From positions 62,001 through 126,000 of the forward strand of contig RPGQ01000012.1 in the NCBI GenBank assembly GCA_004193595.1: 64,000 nucleotides of DNA, given 5' to 3'. The stretch is from Desulfobacteraceae bacterium Eth-SRB2. Its GTDB lineage: Bacteria; Desulfobacterota; Desulfobacteria; Desulfobacterales; UBA11574. Made by a program: the position numbers and the translations under genes. The notes beneath the pieces were generated by a model that saw nothing but the letters and a program-made list of their open reading frames with translations, searched no databases and was not told where the DNA came from. Shown one piece after another: positions 1-7,834 of the stretch (position 1 is its first letter; each line of letters starts with the position of its first letter).

Positions 1-1152
1 TTCCGTGATGATATTACGCTTTGTCATGGCCACGGCGCACTCAATGGTATTTTCAAGTTCCCTTATATTGCCGGGCCAAGGGTAAGAAATTAGTTTTTGC
101 ATGGCATCTGTCGAAAACTCTTCAATCTCTTTCCCCATTTCCCTGGAAATTTTTTGTAAAAAATACCTGGCAAGAATCGGAATGTCTTCTTTTCTTTCAC
201 TAAGAGTGGGAAGCTTTATTGGAATCACATGAATACGATAAAAAAGATCCTCTCTGAAATTGCCTTTTTCTATCTCTTGCTCAAGATTTTTGTTTGACGC
301 TGCAATGATTCTGCAATCCACTTTTACGGTTTGTCTCCCTCCCACCGGGTAAAACTCCTTTTCCTCCAAAGCCCTTAACATCTTAACCTGCATGGACGAG
401 TGCATTTCAGATATTTCGTCCAGAAAGAACGTGCCTAAATCGGCCTGGATAAAAAGTCCTTTTTTATTCCTGTCCGCTCCGGTAAAAGCACCCTTTTCAT
501 AACCGAACATTTCGCTTTCCATAAGAGTTTCCGGTATAGCCGAACAGTTAACGGCAATAAACGGACCGTCTTTTCTGTTGCTTGCAACGTGCAGGCTTTT
601 TGCTATCAATTCTTTTCCAGTACCGCTTTCTCCCTCGATATACACATTGGAATCGGTTGCGGCAGCCTGTGCAACCTGAGCGAGAACTCTTTTAATCTTG
701 TCGCTATTGCCGATTATTTTATCAAACCCGTACGTTTGTTCGACCAGTTCCCGCAACCTTTTCACTTCTTTTGAAAGTCTGTTCTTTTCCAGACAGTTGT
801 TTATTTGCTGCAGCAGTTCATGTCCGTCAAAGGGTTTGGTCAAATAGCTGTATGCCCCTTTTTTCATGGCATGGACGGCGCTTTTTATGGTTCCGTGAGC
901 AGTTAGAATGATAACAGGCATGTGCGGGTTTATATGACGTATACTCTCCATCAGTTGGATACCGTCTTGACCGTTAAGTTTTAAATCGATCAACGCCAGA
1001 TCAAACGGCTCTTTTTCAGCCAGTTTCAAGGCCTCTTCGGCGCCGGTCACCGGTGTGACATAATATCCGCCGGATACAAGCCGCATCCGGATCACCTGAA
1101 GAATGTTCCGGTCATCATCGACAACCAATATTTTTTCTTTCCGTTCGCGCAT
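1..1152 (-). CDS. glrR: Sigma-54-dependent response regulator, GlrR/QseF-like (3' end off the window)
   Basis: An NtrC-class activator that would be phosphorylated by the adjacent kinase and drive sigma-54 promoters. Translating the reverse strand gives a receiver domain with the acidic pocket VVDDD, the phospho-acceptor Asp in LALIDLK and the Lys in LTKPF. It is followed by an AAA+ sigma-54 interaction domain with Walker A GESGTGKE, the sigma-54-contacting loop motif GAFTGA and the segment FLDEISEM. The DNA-binding Fis domain lies beyond the left edge. I chose ATG 1152 because GGAAAG sits about 7 bases upstream; an in-frame ATG at 1167 would overlap the lipoprotein gene by 11 bases. The gene order kinase, lipoprotein, regulator matches enterobacterial glrK-qseG-glrR. 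The assignment is firm at family level; the regulated targets are unknown. Confidence 0.9.
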   Translation of the reverse strand, partial: MRERKEKILVVDDDRNILQVIRMRLVSGGYYVTPVTGAEEALKLAEKEPFDLALIDLKLNGQDGIQLMESIRHINPHMPVIILTAHGTIKSAVHAMKKGAYSYLTKPFDGHELLQQINNCLEKNRLSKEVKRLRELVEQTYGFDKIIGNSDKIKRVLAQVAQAAATDSNVYIEGESGTGKELIAKSLHVASNRKDGPFIAVNCSAIPETLMESEMFGYEKGAFTGADRNKKGLFIQADLGTFFLDEISEMHSSMQVKMLRALEEKEFYPVGGRQTVKVDCRIIAASNKNLEQEIEKGNFREDLFYRIHVIPIKLPTLSERKEDIPILARYFLQKISREMGKEIEEFSTDAMQKLISYPWPGNIRELENTIECAVAMTKRNIITE

Positions 1153-1156
1153 ATTC

Positions 1157-1714
1157 TTACTTTCCATTTTCAGGGAGAATCTCTCTCTTTTTTTCTTCAA
1201 TACCCAGATCGATCTCTTTTAACCGTTTTATCTGATTTGTTAAATTTCTAATCTTTTTGTCTTCCGCTTTGAGTTTATTTTTCAGCAACTCTATTTCTCT
1301 GTTTTTTTTGTCTATCTCTTCGTCCTTTTTAATAGAGTTGTCCAAAATGTGTGTCCAGATTTTTGCTTGGTTTATGAAAACAGATTCCGGATATTCCCTG
1401 ATGAGTGTTTTAAAAAGGTTCATGGACGTTTCATAATTCGCATCCGGGTTTTTCGGAAAGGCATATGCCATACCCATGACATAAAGCGCTTGGTCACCGC
1501 GTGTATTCGGAAAACGTTCTAATATTTCTCTCCAATCGGCAACGAACTTCGTAAAATCGCCATTATCAGAAGAGGATTCTGCCTGTAACAAAAGCTTTTC
1601 CTCTTCACCGGGTTTATGCAAAAGAGTACATCCGGTGCCAACAAGCGTAAGGCTTAACCAGCAGGCAATGTAAAGAAAAAAGTGCTGCCTTTGCCGAAAG
1701 TGCTTTCTACCCAT
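1157..1714 (-). CDS. QseG/YfhG-like lipoprotein with TPR-like region and C-terminal coiled coil
   Basis: A 185-residue protein between the kinase and the response regulator. A basic N-terminus and a hydrophobic stretch end in GTGC, a slightly atypical lipobox, so the mature protein is probably a lipoprotein. The middle (about 45-115) has helical-repeat character, with phrases such as ALYVMGMAYA and FKTLIREYPESVFINQA that resemble TPR repeats. Residues 125-180 are rich in Lys and Glu and look like a coiled coil. The start overlaps the kinase gene by 61 bases, suggesting translational coupling. In enterobacteria the equivalent protein (QseG) is an outer-membrane lipoprotein that modulates the kinase. 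Here the role rests on gene order and architecture, as residue similarity is not obvious by eye. Confidence 0.7.
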   Translation of the reverse strand: MGRKHFRQRQHFFLYIACWLSLTLVGTGCTLLHKPGEEEKLLLQAESSSDNGDFTKFVADWREILERFPNTRGDQALYVMGMAYAFPKNPDANYETSMNLFKTLIREYPESVFINQAKIWTHILDNSIKKDEEIDKKNREIELLKNKLKAEDKKIRNLTNQIKRLKEIDLGIEEKKREILPENGK

Positions 1715-3108
1715 ATTTTACCTCCATGAGCCGTAATCACATGTTTGGCGATGGAAAGGCCGAGTCCCGTACCTCTGGCCGTCTCTTTTCCACCTTCTAT
1801 ACGCTTGAATTTACTGAATATATTTTCCAGATTTTCTTTATGAATCCCGCAACCCGTATCCGAAATCGATACCTGGATCACCTTGCCGTCGTGAACTTTT
1901 AATAAGACCTCAACAGTAACAGATCCCCGTTCATCGGTGAACTTTAAAGCATTTCCGATTAAATTGTCAAGCAACTGGCTAATACTATCAGCATCCATCT
2001 TAATATCCGGGAGATGGCTCTGGTGTTTTAATTTAAGCGCAATCTTTTTTCGCTTTGCGATGGGCGCCAGTTTCAAAAGGCACTTGCGTATAAAATGGAT
2101 CAGGTGGGTTCGATTGAAATTGTACTCCATCATTTTAGCTTCCATACGGGAAAGGTCAAGGATTCTGTTGACCGAAACAATCAATCGTTCGCATTCTTCT
2201 TTGACAATTGTTAAAAGCTGCTGCCGGCTTTTAGGTTTGTCGGCAAAGGCCCCCTCAATCAATAATCCTGAAGCTTCCCTAATGGCGGTTAGGGGCGTAC
2301 GAAGTTCATGGGACACGTGGCTGATGAAATCTTCCTTCAATTCATCAAGTTCTCTGAGTCTATCACACATTATGTTGAAATCATTGGCGAGTTCCTTAAT
2401 CTCAGGGGGTGAGCCGATGCTGGATATCTTTTCAAATTTACCCTCGGCAATATCCTTTGTTTTTTTCTGTAACAGAAGTATGGAGCGGTTGATTATCCGG
2501 GTATTGAAAAATGAAATCAAAATTCCGAAAAAAATAGACAGGCCCGCAGCAATAGATGTGGTTACTAGAACATTGTAACTGATCTGGCTGGAAATTCTTA
2601 TTTTTTCATCTCTGTCGGATCTTGCCGTCCAGTTGATATCCTTAAATTTCTTATTGATCTCTTCTACAATTTTTTCTTTTTGAGTCTGATATTTCCCATA
2701 TGGATACTTCTGTCCTTTTTTAATGTTTTCAATTTCTAAAGTGAAGATGGAAAAATATTCATCGAAAAGCCGACGCGTTTCCGAAAACTTTTTGTTTTTT
2801 TCAGGACCGGCCACCACCAGACCTAACTGTTGAATGTCATTATTAAAGTCGTTTTTGATCCGGAGAAAATGTTGGTAAAAGTCATTGTCTTTGGAAATAA
2901 GATACTTTTTTTCAAAGCTGACCATGGAAAACATATTGTTTGAAAGACGTTCGGTCAAACGAACCGTCTGGCCGTCAATGGATGAAGCCGCACGGGTCAA
3001 TTGCGTTAACTGATTAAGCTTAATGGTCACAAAAATGACCAGAAACAACACCAGCATCATGATGGTCAGATATCCGAAAGTTAATCTTTTGAAAATTGTA
3101 AATTGCAT
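1654..3108 (-). CDS. glrK: Membrane sensor histidine kinase, GlrK/QseE-like
   Basis: A 484-residue kinase. TM1 is about residues 12-32, the periplasmic sensor about 33-175, and TM2 about 178-202. A HAMP linker follows (ILLLQKKTKDIAEG), then a HisKA dimerisation domain with the phospho-His in the motif SHELRTPLTAI. The HATPase_c domain shows the N box (LLDNLIGNALKFT), the G1 box (DTGCGI) and the G2 box (GTGLGLSIAKH). The periplasmic start includes the phrase LTRAASSIDG, which is typical of the GlrK group. It is the first gene of a three-gene operon with the lipoprotein and the NtrC-type regulator. The catalytic residues look intact. Confidence 0.88.
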   Translation of the reverse strand: MQFTIFKRLTFGYLTIMMLVLFLVIFVTIKLNQLTQLTRAASSIDGQTVRLTERLSNNMFSMVSFEKKYLISKDNDFYQHFLRIKNDFNNDIQQLGLVVAGPEKNKKFSETRRLFDEYFSIFTLEIENIKKGQKYPYGKYQTQKEKIVEEINKKFKDINWTARSDRDEKIRISSQISYNVLVTTSIAAGLSIFFGILISFFNTRIINRSILLLQKKTKDIAEGKFEKISSIGSPPEIKELANDFNIMCDRLRELDELKEDFISHVSHELRTPLTAIREASGLLIEGAFADKPKSRQQLLTIVKEECERLIVSVNRILDLSRMEAKMMEYNFNRTHLIHFIRKCLLKLAPIAKRKKIALKLKHQSHLPDIKMDADSISQLLDNLIGNALKFTDERGSVTVEVLLKVHDGKVIQVSISDTGCGIHKENLENIFSKFKRIEGGKETARGTGLGLSIAKHVITAHGGKIWVESTFGKGSTFFFTLPAG

Positions 3109-3120
3109 GGTGATATAAAA

Positions 3121-3133
3121 AACGGTAACCGTT
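3121..3133. promoter_or_regulatory. 13-bp perfect palindrome upstream of the GlrK-like kinase
   Basis: AACGGTAACCGTT lies 12 bases before the kinase start codon (reading leftwards). It could be an operator near the kinase ribosome-binding site. The rest of the gap to 3413 shows no gene and no convincing sigma-54 or sigma-70 promoter. Confidence 0.35.
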
Positions 3134-3413
3134 CAGAAAGACAGGCTAATGTCTCGGAATTTCTACAATTGGTTGAAATTATAAATTTTTTAATAGCTTC
3201 TGGTTTATGCCGTCAACATTACATTATTCTAATTGTGATCTAAGTCAAATAAGTAGAACTCCTCTAAATCCAAAGACATCGACAATAAAATAGAACGAAT
3301 AATAAAGGAAGACGGTTTGAGTGTCAAAACAAAAAATTACCCATCAAAGGAATTGGCCACCTGCACCTCACAGTTTTTCAGTTGTTAAAATATTTTCACA
3401 AAAACCGAGGCTT

Positions 3414-4700
3414 TTATCTATGCAGAAAAAACAGGCTCAAAGCCGGACAGTAGGTAATGACAAGGACTGCCGCAAACAGCACAATCATAAATGGTATGGC
3501 GGCCTGATAGAGTTCGGTGACCGGTTTGTTGAAACGGTAGCTGGCGATAAACAGGTTCATGCCCACCGGCGGCGTGAAGTAGCCGATCTGCATATTGGCC
3601 AGAAAAATGATGCCCAGATGAACCGGATCGATGCCATAATTGACCGCCACGGGAAGTATGATGGGAATCATAATAACCAGGGCCGAAAAAATATCCAGAA
3701 TGGCGCCGAGTATCAGCAGCAACAGGTTCAGGAGAATCAGAAAGACGAGTTTATTGGTAACCCGGGCTTGAATCAGATTAAACAGATGCATGGGCACTTC
3801 GGCGTCTATCAAAAAATTTGTAGATGCCAGCGCCACGCCCAGAATAAGCAAAATCCCGCCGACCATCACCATAGATTCCCTCATAATGGCCGGAAGTTGA
3901 GCAAGTTTAATCTCTTTGTAAATAAAAACCTCAACCACCAATACATACATGGCCGTGGCCGCTGCAGCTTCGGAAACGGCAAAAAATCCTCCATAAATAC
4001 CGCCCAGTACAAAAAACGGCAACGGTATTTCCCAAATGATATCTCTCAGGGCGGCAATGGCCTCCCGGGTGGAGAATGGTATATAAGGAATGGGATTCCG
4101 ACGGTTTTCCCACAAGCTCCAGAATGACAGCACCAATATCATAAGAAGAGCCGGGAGAATGCCGGCCAGAAACAGATCATTGATGGAAACGTTTTTGCCG
4201 ATGTTCATTTGCTGAGCGATAATACCGTAGAGAATGAGGGGAAGAGAGGGGGGTAATAACAGCCCCAGACTGCCTGAAGATGTCACAAGACCGATACTGA
4301 ATTTGTCGCGGTATCCGGCCTCGATTAATGCCGGATAAAGGAGCGCGCCCAGCGCAACAATGGTTACCCCCGAGGCACCGGTAAAGGCGGTAAAGAACGC
4401 ACATGCCACAAAGGCCACAATGGCCAGACCGCCCGGCATCCAGCCGAGAAAAGCCCGGGTAAACCGGACCAGGCGTTGAGAAGTCCGGCTTTCTCCCAGC
4501 ACATAGCCGGCAAAGGTAAACAGCGGCAATGCAAGTAAAATCGGCGTATCGGCGATTCGATAAATTTCAATGGCAATCACCGACAGGTTAACATCCAGGT
4601 AATGAAAACCGAGTATCGCAACAGCCAGAATAACAGCAAAAAGCGGCGTACCCAGAGCAGCAAGAAAAATCAGTATCAGGGCTAAAATATATGGGATCAC
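3414..4700 (-). CDS. dctM: TRAP transporter large permease, DctM family
   Basis: A 428-residue integral membrane protein with about 12 hydrophobic segments, the usual size for the large TRAP subunit. It carries the family phrases PLFTFAGYVLGES, TAFTGASGVTIVALGALLYP and PPSLPLILYGI. The subunit moves an organic acid or related solute across the inner membrane using an ion gradient, receiving it from the periplasmic DctP. Its start overlaps the stop of the small permease by 4 bases, so the two are translationally coupled. It is the last gene of the operon. The substrate cannot be read from the sequence. Confidence 0.93.
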   Translation of the reverse strand: MIPYILALILIFLAALGTPLFAVILAVAILGFHYLDVNLSVIAIEIYRIADTPILLALPLFTFAGYVLGESRTSQRLVRFTRAFLGWMPGGLAIVAFVACAFFTAFTGASGVTIVALGALLYPALIEAGYRDKFSIGLVTSSGSLGLLLPPSLPLILYGIIAQQMNIGKNVSINDLFLAGILPALLMILVLSFWSLWENRRNPIPYIPFSTREAIAALRDIIWEIPLPFFVLGGIYGGFFAVSEAAAATAMYVLVVEVFIYKEIKLAQLPAIMRESMVMVGGILLILGVALASTNFLIDAEVPMHLFNLIQARVTNKLVFLILLNLLLLILGAILDIFSALVIMIPIILPVAVNYGIDPVHLGIIFLANMQIGYFTPPVGMNLFIASYRFNKPVTELYQAAIPFMIVLFAAVLVITYCPALSLFFLHR

Positions 4701-5206
4701 GATGAGAATTCAACGATTTTTTTTAAATTCATAAACGATAATAAGAAATAGCGAAGCGCTATTACCGTAAAGGCAAAAGGAATGATCGCCTCGCACAACC
4801 AGGTCGGCACCTGTGCAAACGCCATGCCGCCATCGGCAAACTCCATCTGCACAAACAACAGACTGTAATAGGCCACGATCGTACAAATCAATGCGGTAAA
4901 CAGTTTAATCACAAAGTTAGCATAGACTTTGGCACGTTCCGGCATATAACGATTAAGTATGTCAATGGCGATGTGGTTGTCGTGGCGGCTTGCCACCATA
5001 GCCCCAATAAGGCCCACCCACAGCACCAGAATGCGAACCATAACATCACTCCAGACAATGCCGGCTTCGAACACATTTCGCAGAAAAATTTGTGTCACCG
5101 CCATGCCGATCATAATAAGGAGCAATCCCACCAGAACAGCATCTTCCAGCCGGTGCAAGGTTATTTGAACCCGCTTTGAAAAAGACATATCTTTATGTTT
5201 ATTCAT
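4697..5206 (-). CDS. dctQ: TRAP transporter small permease, DctQ family
   Basis: A 169-residue protein with four hydrophobic helices and the family pattern WSDVMVRILVLWVGLIGAMVASR, of which the Trp/Arg-rich core is typical of DctQ. It partners with DctM in the inner membrane. It overlaps dctP upstream (8 bases) and dctM downstream (4 bases), so it sits in the middle of a compact operon. Confidence 0.9.
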   Translation of the reverse strand: MNKHKDMSFSKRVQITLHRLEDAVLVGLLLIMIGMAVTQIFLRNVFEAGIVWSDVMVRILVLWVGLIGAMVASRHDNHIAIDILNRYMPERAKVYANFVIKLFTALICTIVAYYSLLFVQMEFADGGMAFAQVPTWLCEAIIPFAFTVIALRYFLLSFMNLKKIVEFSS

Positions 5207-6203
5207 GGGTATCGGGTTGCTTTAAACGATAGTCTTTAAGAAGGGTTTCCAGAGTGTTGACCATGCCCTGAGATAATTTCCCGGCGTTAACCAGCCGCTT
5301 GGGGACTGCCCGGGCGTCATGATACCATTTTTTCAGCGCTTCACCGGAGGGCTTGATAAATTCAATCCCCTGTTTACGTAACACCTCCAGAGCGTTAACG
5401 TTGTCTTCCCGGTTCAGCCGGTCTAGTTCGCGGAATATACGGCCCATTATTTCGCGAAATATCCCTTGATCATGAGTTGATATTTTTGCAAAGGCCTTGT
5501 GATCCACGGCCAGCACCCCATAAATATACAAAAACGGCTCATACATGAGGTAGTTAATCTGGGTATGCCATTGCAGGGCCACCGCTCCGATGGGCGGAGT
5601 GGTGACCGTATTGATCAGTCCGGTTTGCAGGCCGGCCCGCACATCGGCGATGGATAAGGGAAAGGGAGTGATATCAAAGGCCTTGACCGCTTCAAGGATC
5701 ATGGGATCATTGTCCGGAATCCAGACTCTCTGCCGGCGCATCTCTTTGACGGTTCTTATGGGCACGGTGGACATCACATAGGCAAAGCCGCCTTCGGCGA
5801 TCCCGAAGGTCACAAATCCTCCTTTTTCGAGCCCTTGGGCAATACGCGGGTCCAGATGCTTGCGAATATAATCCACCTCTTCAAAGGATCTAAATTGAAG
5901 CGGCAGACTGTAAATCTGATCGTCGGGATAAAACCGGGATAAACTCCCGCCCACAACGGCTCCCCCATGGAGCTGACCGATGCGGATTTTTCGTAAAACC
6001 GCCTTATCATCCCCCATTACTCCGCCCGGATAGTATTTAATCGTCACCCGGTTGTCGGTTTTCCGGGCCAGTTCCTGGGCGCCTTCCCGCATTTTTTGCA
6101 TCCAGACAGACCCTTCCGGCGACAGGGTGGCGATCTTGAACCTCATGGCCTGGGCCTGACCGGTTAAAATAACAATAAGCATAATTGTAATAATTCTTAT
6201 CAT
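5199..6203 (-). CDS. dctP: TRAP transporter periplasmic solute-binding protein, DctP family
   Basis: A 334-residue protein with a short signal peptide (about residues 1-19, ending TGQAQA). The mature region has the DctP fold pattern: an N-terminal strand FKIATLSPEGS, the region GGVMGDDKAVLRKIRIGQLHG, and the phrase GLQTGLINTVTTPP around the conserved substrate-organising part. The protein captures the substrate in the periplasm and hands it to DctQM. It lies directly before dctQ and after a TatT-type lipoprotein gene. Confidence 0.9.
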   Translation of the reverse strand: MIRIITIMLIVILTGQAQAMRFKIATLSPEGSVWMQKMREGAQELARKTDNRVTIKYYPGGVMGDDKAVLRKIRIGQLHGGAVVGGSLSRFYPDDQIYSLPLQFRSFEEVDYIRKHLDPRIAQGLEKGGFVTFGIAEGGFAYVMSTVPIRTVKEMRRQRVWIPDNDPMILEAVKAFDITPFPLSIADVRAGLQTGLINTVTTPPIGAVALQWHTQINYLMYEPFLYIYGVLAVDHKAFAKISTHDQGIFREIMGRIFRELDRLNREDNVNALEVLRKQGIEFIKPSGEALKKWYHDARAVPKRLVNAGKLSQGMVNTLETLLKDYRLKQPDTHE

Positions 6204-6270
6204 CCTGGGGGACCTCTTTATATTATTTGTTTAAATCTAAACCAAACAAACCAAAAGTAAAAGATGTTTG

Positions 6271-6321
6271 CCACAAAGGCACAAAGAATAAATTTATTAT
6301 TCTTTCTTGGTGTCTTGGTGG
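6271..6321. repeat. Imperfect inverted repeat between tatT and dctP
   Basis: The left arm reads roughly CCACAAAGGCACAAAGAATA and the right arm is its imperfect reverse complement, ending in CTTGGTGTCTTGGTGG, around a short AT-rich loop. It lies inside the TRAP operon, so it may act as an mRNA processing or attenuation hairpin. It also resembles dispersed intergenic repeats of this type seen in many environmental bacteria. Confidence 0.55.
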
Positions 6322-6349
6322 TAATGGATACCGTTATGACAAAAAAAAC

Positions 6350-7252
6350 TTAAAAGTAGTCCTCCGCACTATCCAAAAGTTCTCTGGCCTTTTCCTGTGC
6401 CAGGGTATTACTGAGCGCATATCCCGGAACATCCGGGTCGGCCTTAAGCGCCTCGTTTAACAACCGGTCATGCAGTTCCCGGTCAAACATCAGGCGGGCG
6501 TAATGCCTGGCATATAACACCTTAACCATCAAATTTTTATTCTTTGAAATATCCAGGGCACGCTCAAAATGTTTGCGCCCCACATCGGGCTTGCCGCCCA
6601 AAGCCGGCGGGAGAAATGTCGCCAAAACACCCAGATACAAATGGGCGGCGCCGTCATGATAGAATTCATCCAATTTCACGACCCGTTCCATAATGGATTG
6701 GACACGGGAAATCTCTGCAACCGCGTTCCAGTCTTCGCGATGCGCCTGAATCCAGGCAGACCATGCCGATCCCAGGGTGAACAGATCCGGCACATCCTTG
6801 ATGCTCAACCTGGAAATAATGGTTTCAAATTCCTGAAAGTGGGTCTGCCGGAGTGAACAGGCGTCTGACCTGCGAACACAAATGGCGCGCAACGCGTAAT
6901 CGAGGGCTTTATGGGTCAGTTTTTTGGCTCTGGCCTTATCTTCAACGAACACATCCGTATAAGCGGTATATATGTCTGCTGCCGAACGAAGCAAAAATTC
7001 GTTGTCCGGATCCCGGTACAACATACTGTCAACCATCAGCAGGTATGCCGGCCCACCGGCTTCAACCGTGGCCGGATCATTGTTATTCAGGATAGCGTGG
7101 GACAGGTTTTCGGTCATATCAATACTTGCCGACGAGATAAAAAGAGAACATCCGGACAGCAGGGTCGTGCATAGAGTCATAAGAATCGGCACAATCCGTA
7201 ACCATCCGGTACGATTTATCTTTTTACAAGATAAAAACATAAAACGCCTCAT
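6350..7252 (-). CDS. tatT: TRAP-associated lipoprotein, TatT component family
   Basis: A 300-residue protein. It has a hydrophobic leader followed by the lipobox LLSGC (about residue 35), so it is probably a lipoprotein. The remainder is helical-repeat rich, with AIC/ALDYALRA-like TPR elements and the distinctive phrases YLGVLATFLPPALGGKP and KHFERALDIS, which match the TRAP transporter T-component family first studied in Treponema. In that family a trimeric TPR lipoprotein binds the DctP-type partner and may act as a periplasmic solute reservoir. Its place immediately upstream of dctP-dctQ-dctM supports this. The family call is strong; the exact role here is inferred. Confidence 0.85.
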   Translation of the reverse strand: MRRFMFLSCKKINRTGWLRIVPILMTLCTTLLSGCSLFISSASIDMTENLSHAILNNNDPATVEAGGPAYLLMVDSMLYRDPDNEFLLRSAADIYTAYTDVFVEDKARAKKLTHKALDYALRAICVRRSDACSLRQTHFQEFETIISRLSIKDVPDLFTLGSAWSAWIQAHREDWNAVAEISRVQSIMERVVKLDEFYHDGAAHLYLGVLATFLPPALGGKPDVGRKHFERALDISKNKNLMVKVLYARHYARLMFDRELHDRLLNEALKADPDVPGYALSNTLAQEKARELLDSAEDYF

Positions 7253-7412
7253 CCGGATTCATTAAAAGAAAGAGAAATTAAACCGTAAAAAAGCCGGGTT
7301 CACTTGATAACTCTTACTTTAACAAAAAAATTTAATATAAACAATAGGTGAAAACAGAGCACTCGTGATTCTCAAGTAAATGTTCCGTTGACCCGCGTCT
7401 GAGTTTCCATTT

Positions 7413-7466
7413 TTCACTAACTTTTCATTTTAATTTCATAAATGTTTCACTTTTCGGATTTATAAT
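7413..7466 (+). promoter_or_regulatory. Probable CreB-dependent promoter: four TTCAC/T boxes at 11-bp spacing and a TATAAT -10
   Basis: TTCAC at 7413, TTCAT at 7424, TTCAT at 7435 and TTCAC at 7446 are direct repeats spaced exactly 11 bases apart. The last ends 10 bases before a perfect TATAAT at 7461-7466. E. coli CreB binds TTCAC-N6-TTCAC, and OmpR/PhoB-family activators typically bind 11-bp direct repeats ending about 10 bases before the -10. A CreB gene lies 3.4 kb downstream, so this is probably its target promoter, feeding the VIT/vWA gene and perhaps the whole cluster. A MITE-like element now separates it from the coding region. Confidence 0.7.
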
Positions 7467-7471
7467 TAACT

Positions 7472-7750
7472 AAAGAGTCGGAGAGTTTTTCTTTTAGAGG
7501 CCAAAATAAGCGGAATGAATGATCAGCAACGGAATCGTACACTGTTTGAATGTATTAGGGATCGTTGAGAAAAAACAGCGCTTTTATGAATTCGTAATGA
7601 AAAGATAAAAAATGTTATCTACCTAACCCATTTATTTGAATATTGATACACTGTTTTTTCGTTACGAGCCCTTATGCATGAGTTTGTACGGTGTAGTTGC
7701 TGATTATTCATGGAGCACTTAAATAAAATAAAAAAACTCCCCGACTCCTC
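7472..7750. mobile_element. MITE-like palindromic element with 8-bp target duplication
   Basis: The element is about 279 bp. Its ends are imperfect terminal inverted repeats: left AAAGAGTCGGAGAGTTTTTC, right end reverse-complemented GAGGAGTCGGGGAGTTTTTT. Both sides carry the direct repeat AATTAACT (7464-7471 and 7751-7758), as expected for a target-site duplication. Inside, further arms pair: the GATCAGCAAC region near 7520 with the GTTGCTGATT region near 7697, and the GAGAAAAAACAG region near 7567 with CTGTTTTTTC near 7650. It has no coding capacity, so it would need a transposase in trans. I cannot name the parent insertion-sequence family. Confidence 0.75.
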
Positions 7751-7771
7751 AATTAACTCAAAATTAAGGGA

Positions 7772-7801
7772 TTAATTCGCCAAAGTTCTGTGGCGAATTA
7801 A
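7772..7801. promoter_or_regulatory. Perfect 11-bp inverted repeat in the VIT/vWA gene leader
   Basis: TTAATTCGCCA (7772-7782) and TGGCGAATTAA (7791-7801) form a perfect stem with an 8-base loop, 21 bases before the ribosome-binding site GGAGG. It lacks a following T-run, so it is more likely an operator or an mRNA-stabilising hairpin than a terminator. Confidence 0.5.
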
Positions 7802-7834
7802 AACCGTTAACAACAGAATCCGGAGGTGTCAAAC

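Noticed and set aside
1937..2578. 213-codon forward-strand frame
   Set aside because: Antisense to the GlrK-like kinase with clear HisKA and HATPase motifs.
3321..4127. Long forward-strand open frame of 268 codons
   Set aside because: It is antisense to dctM, which has strong family motifs; the frame is Gln/His-rich as expected for a shadow.
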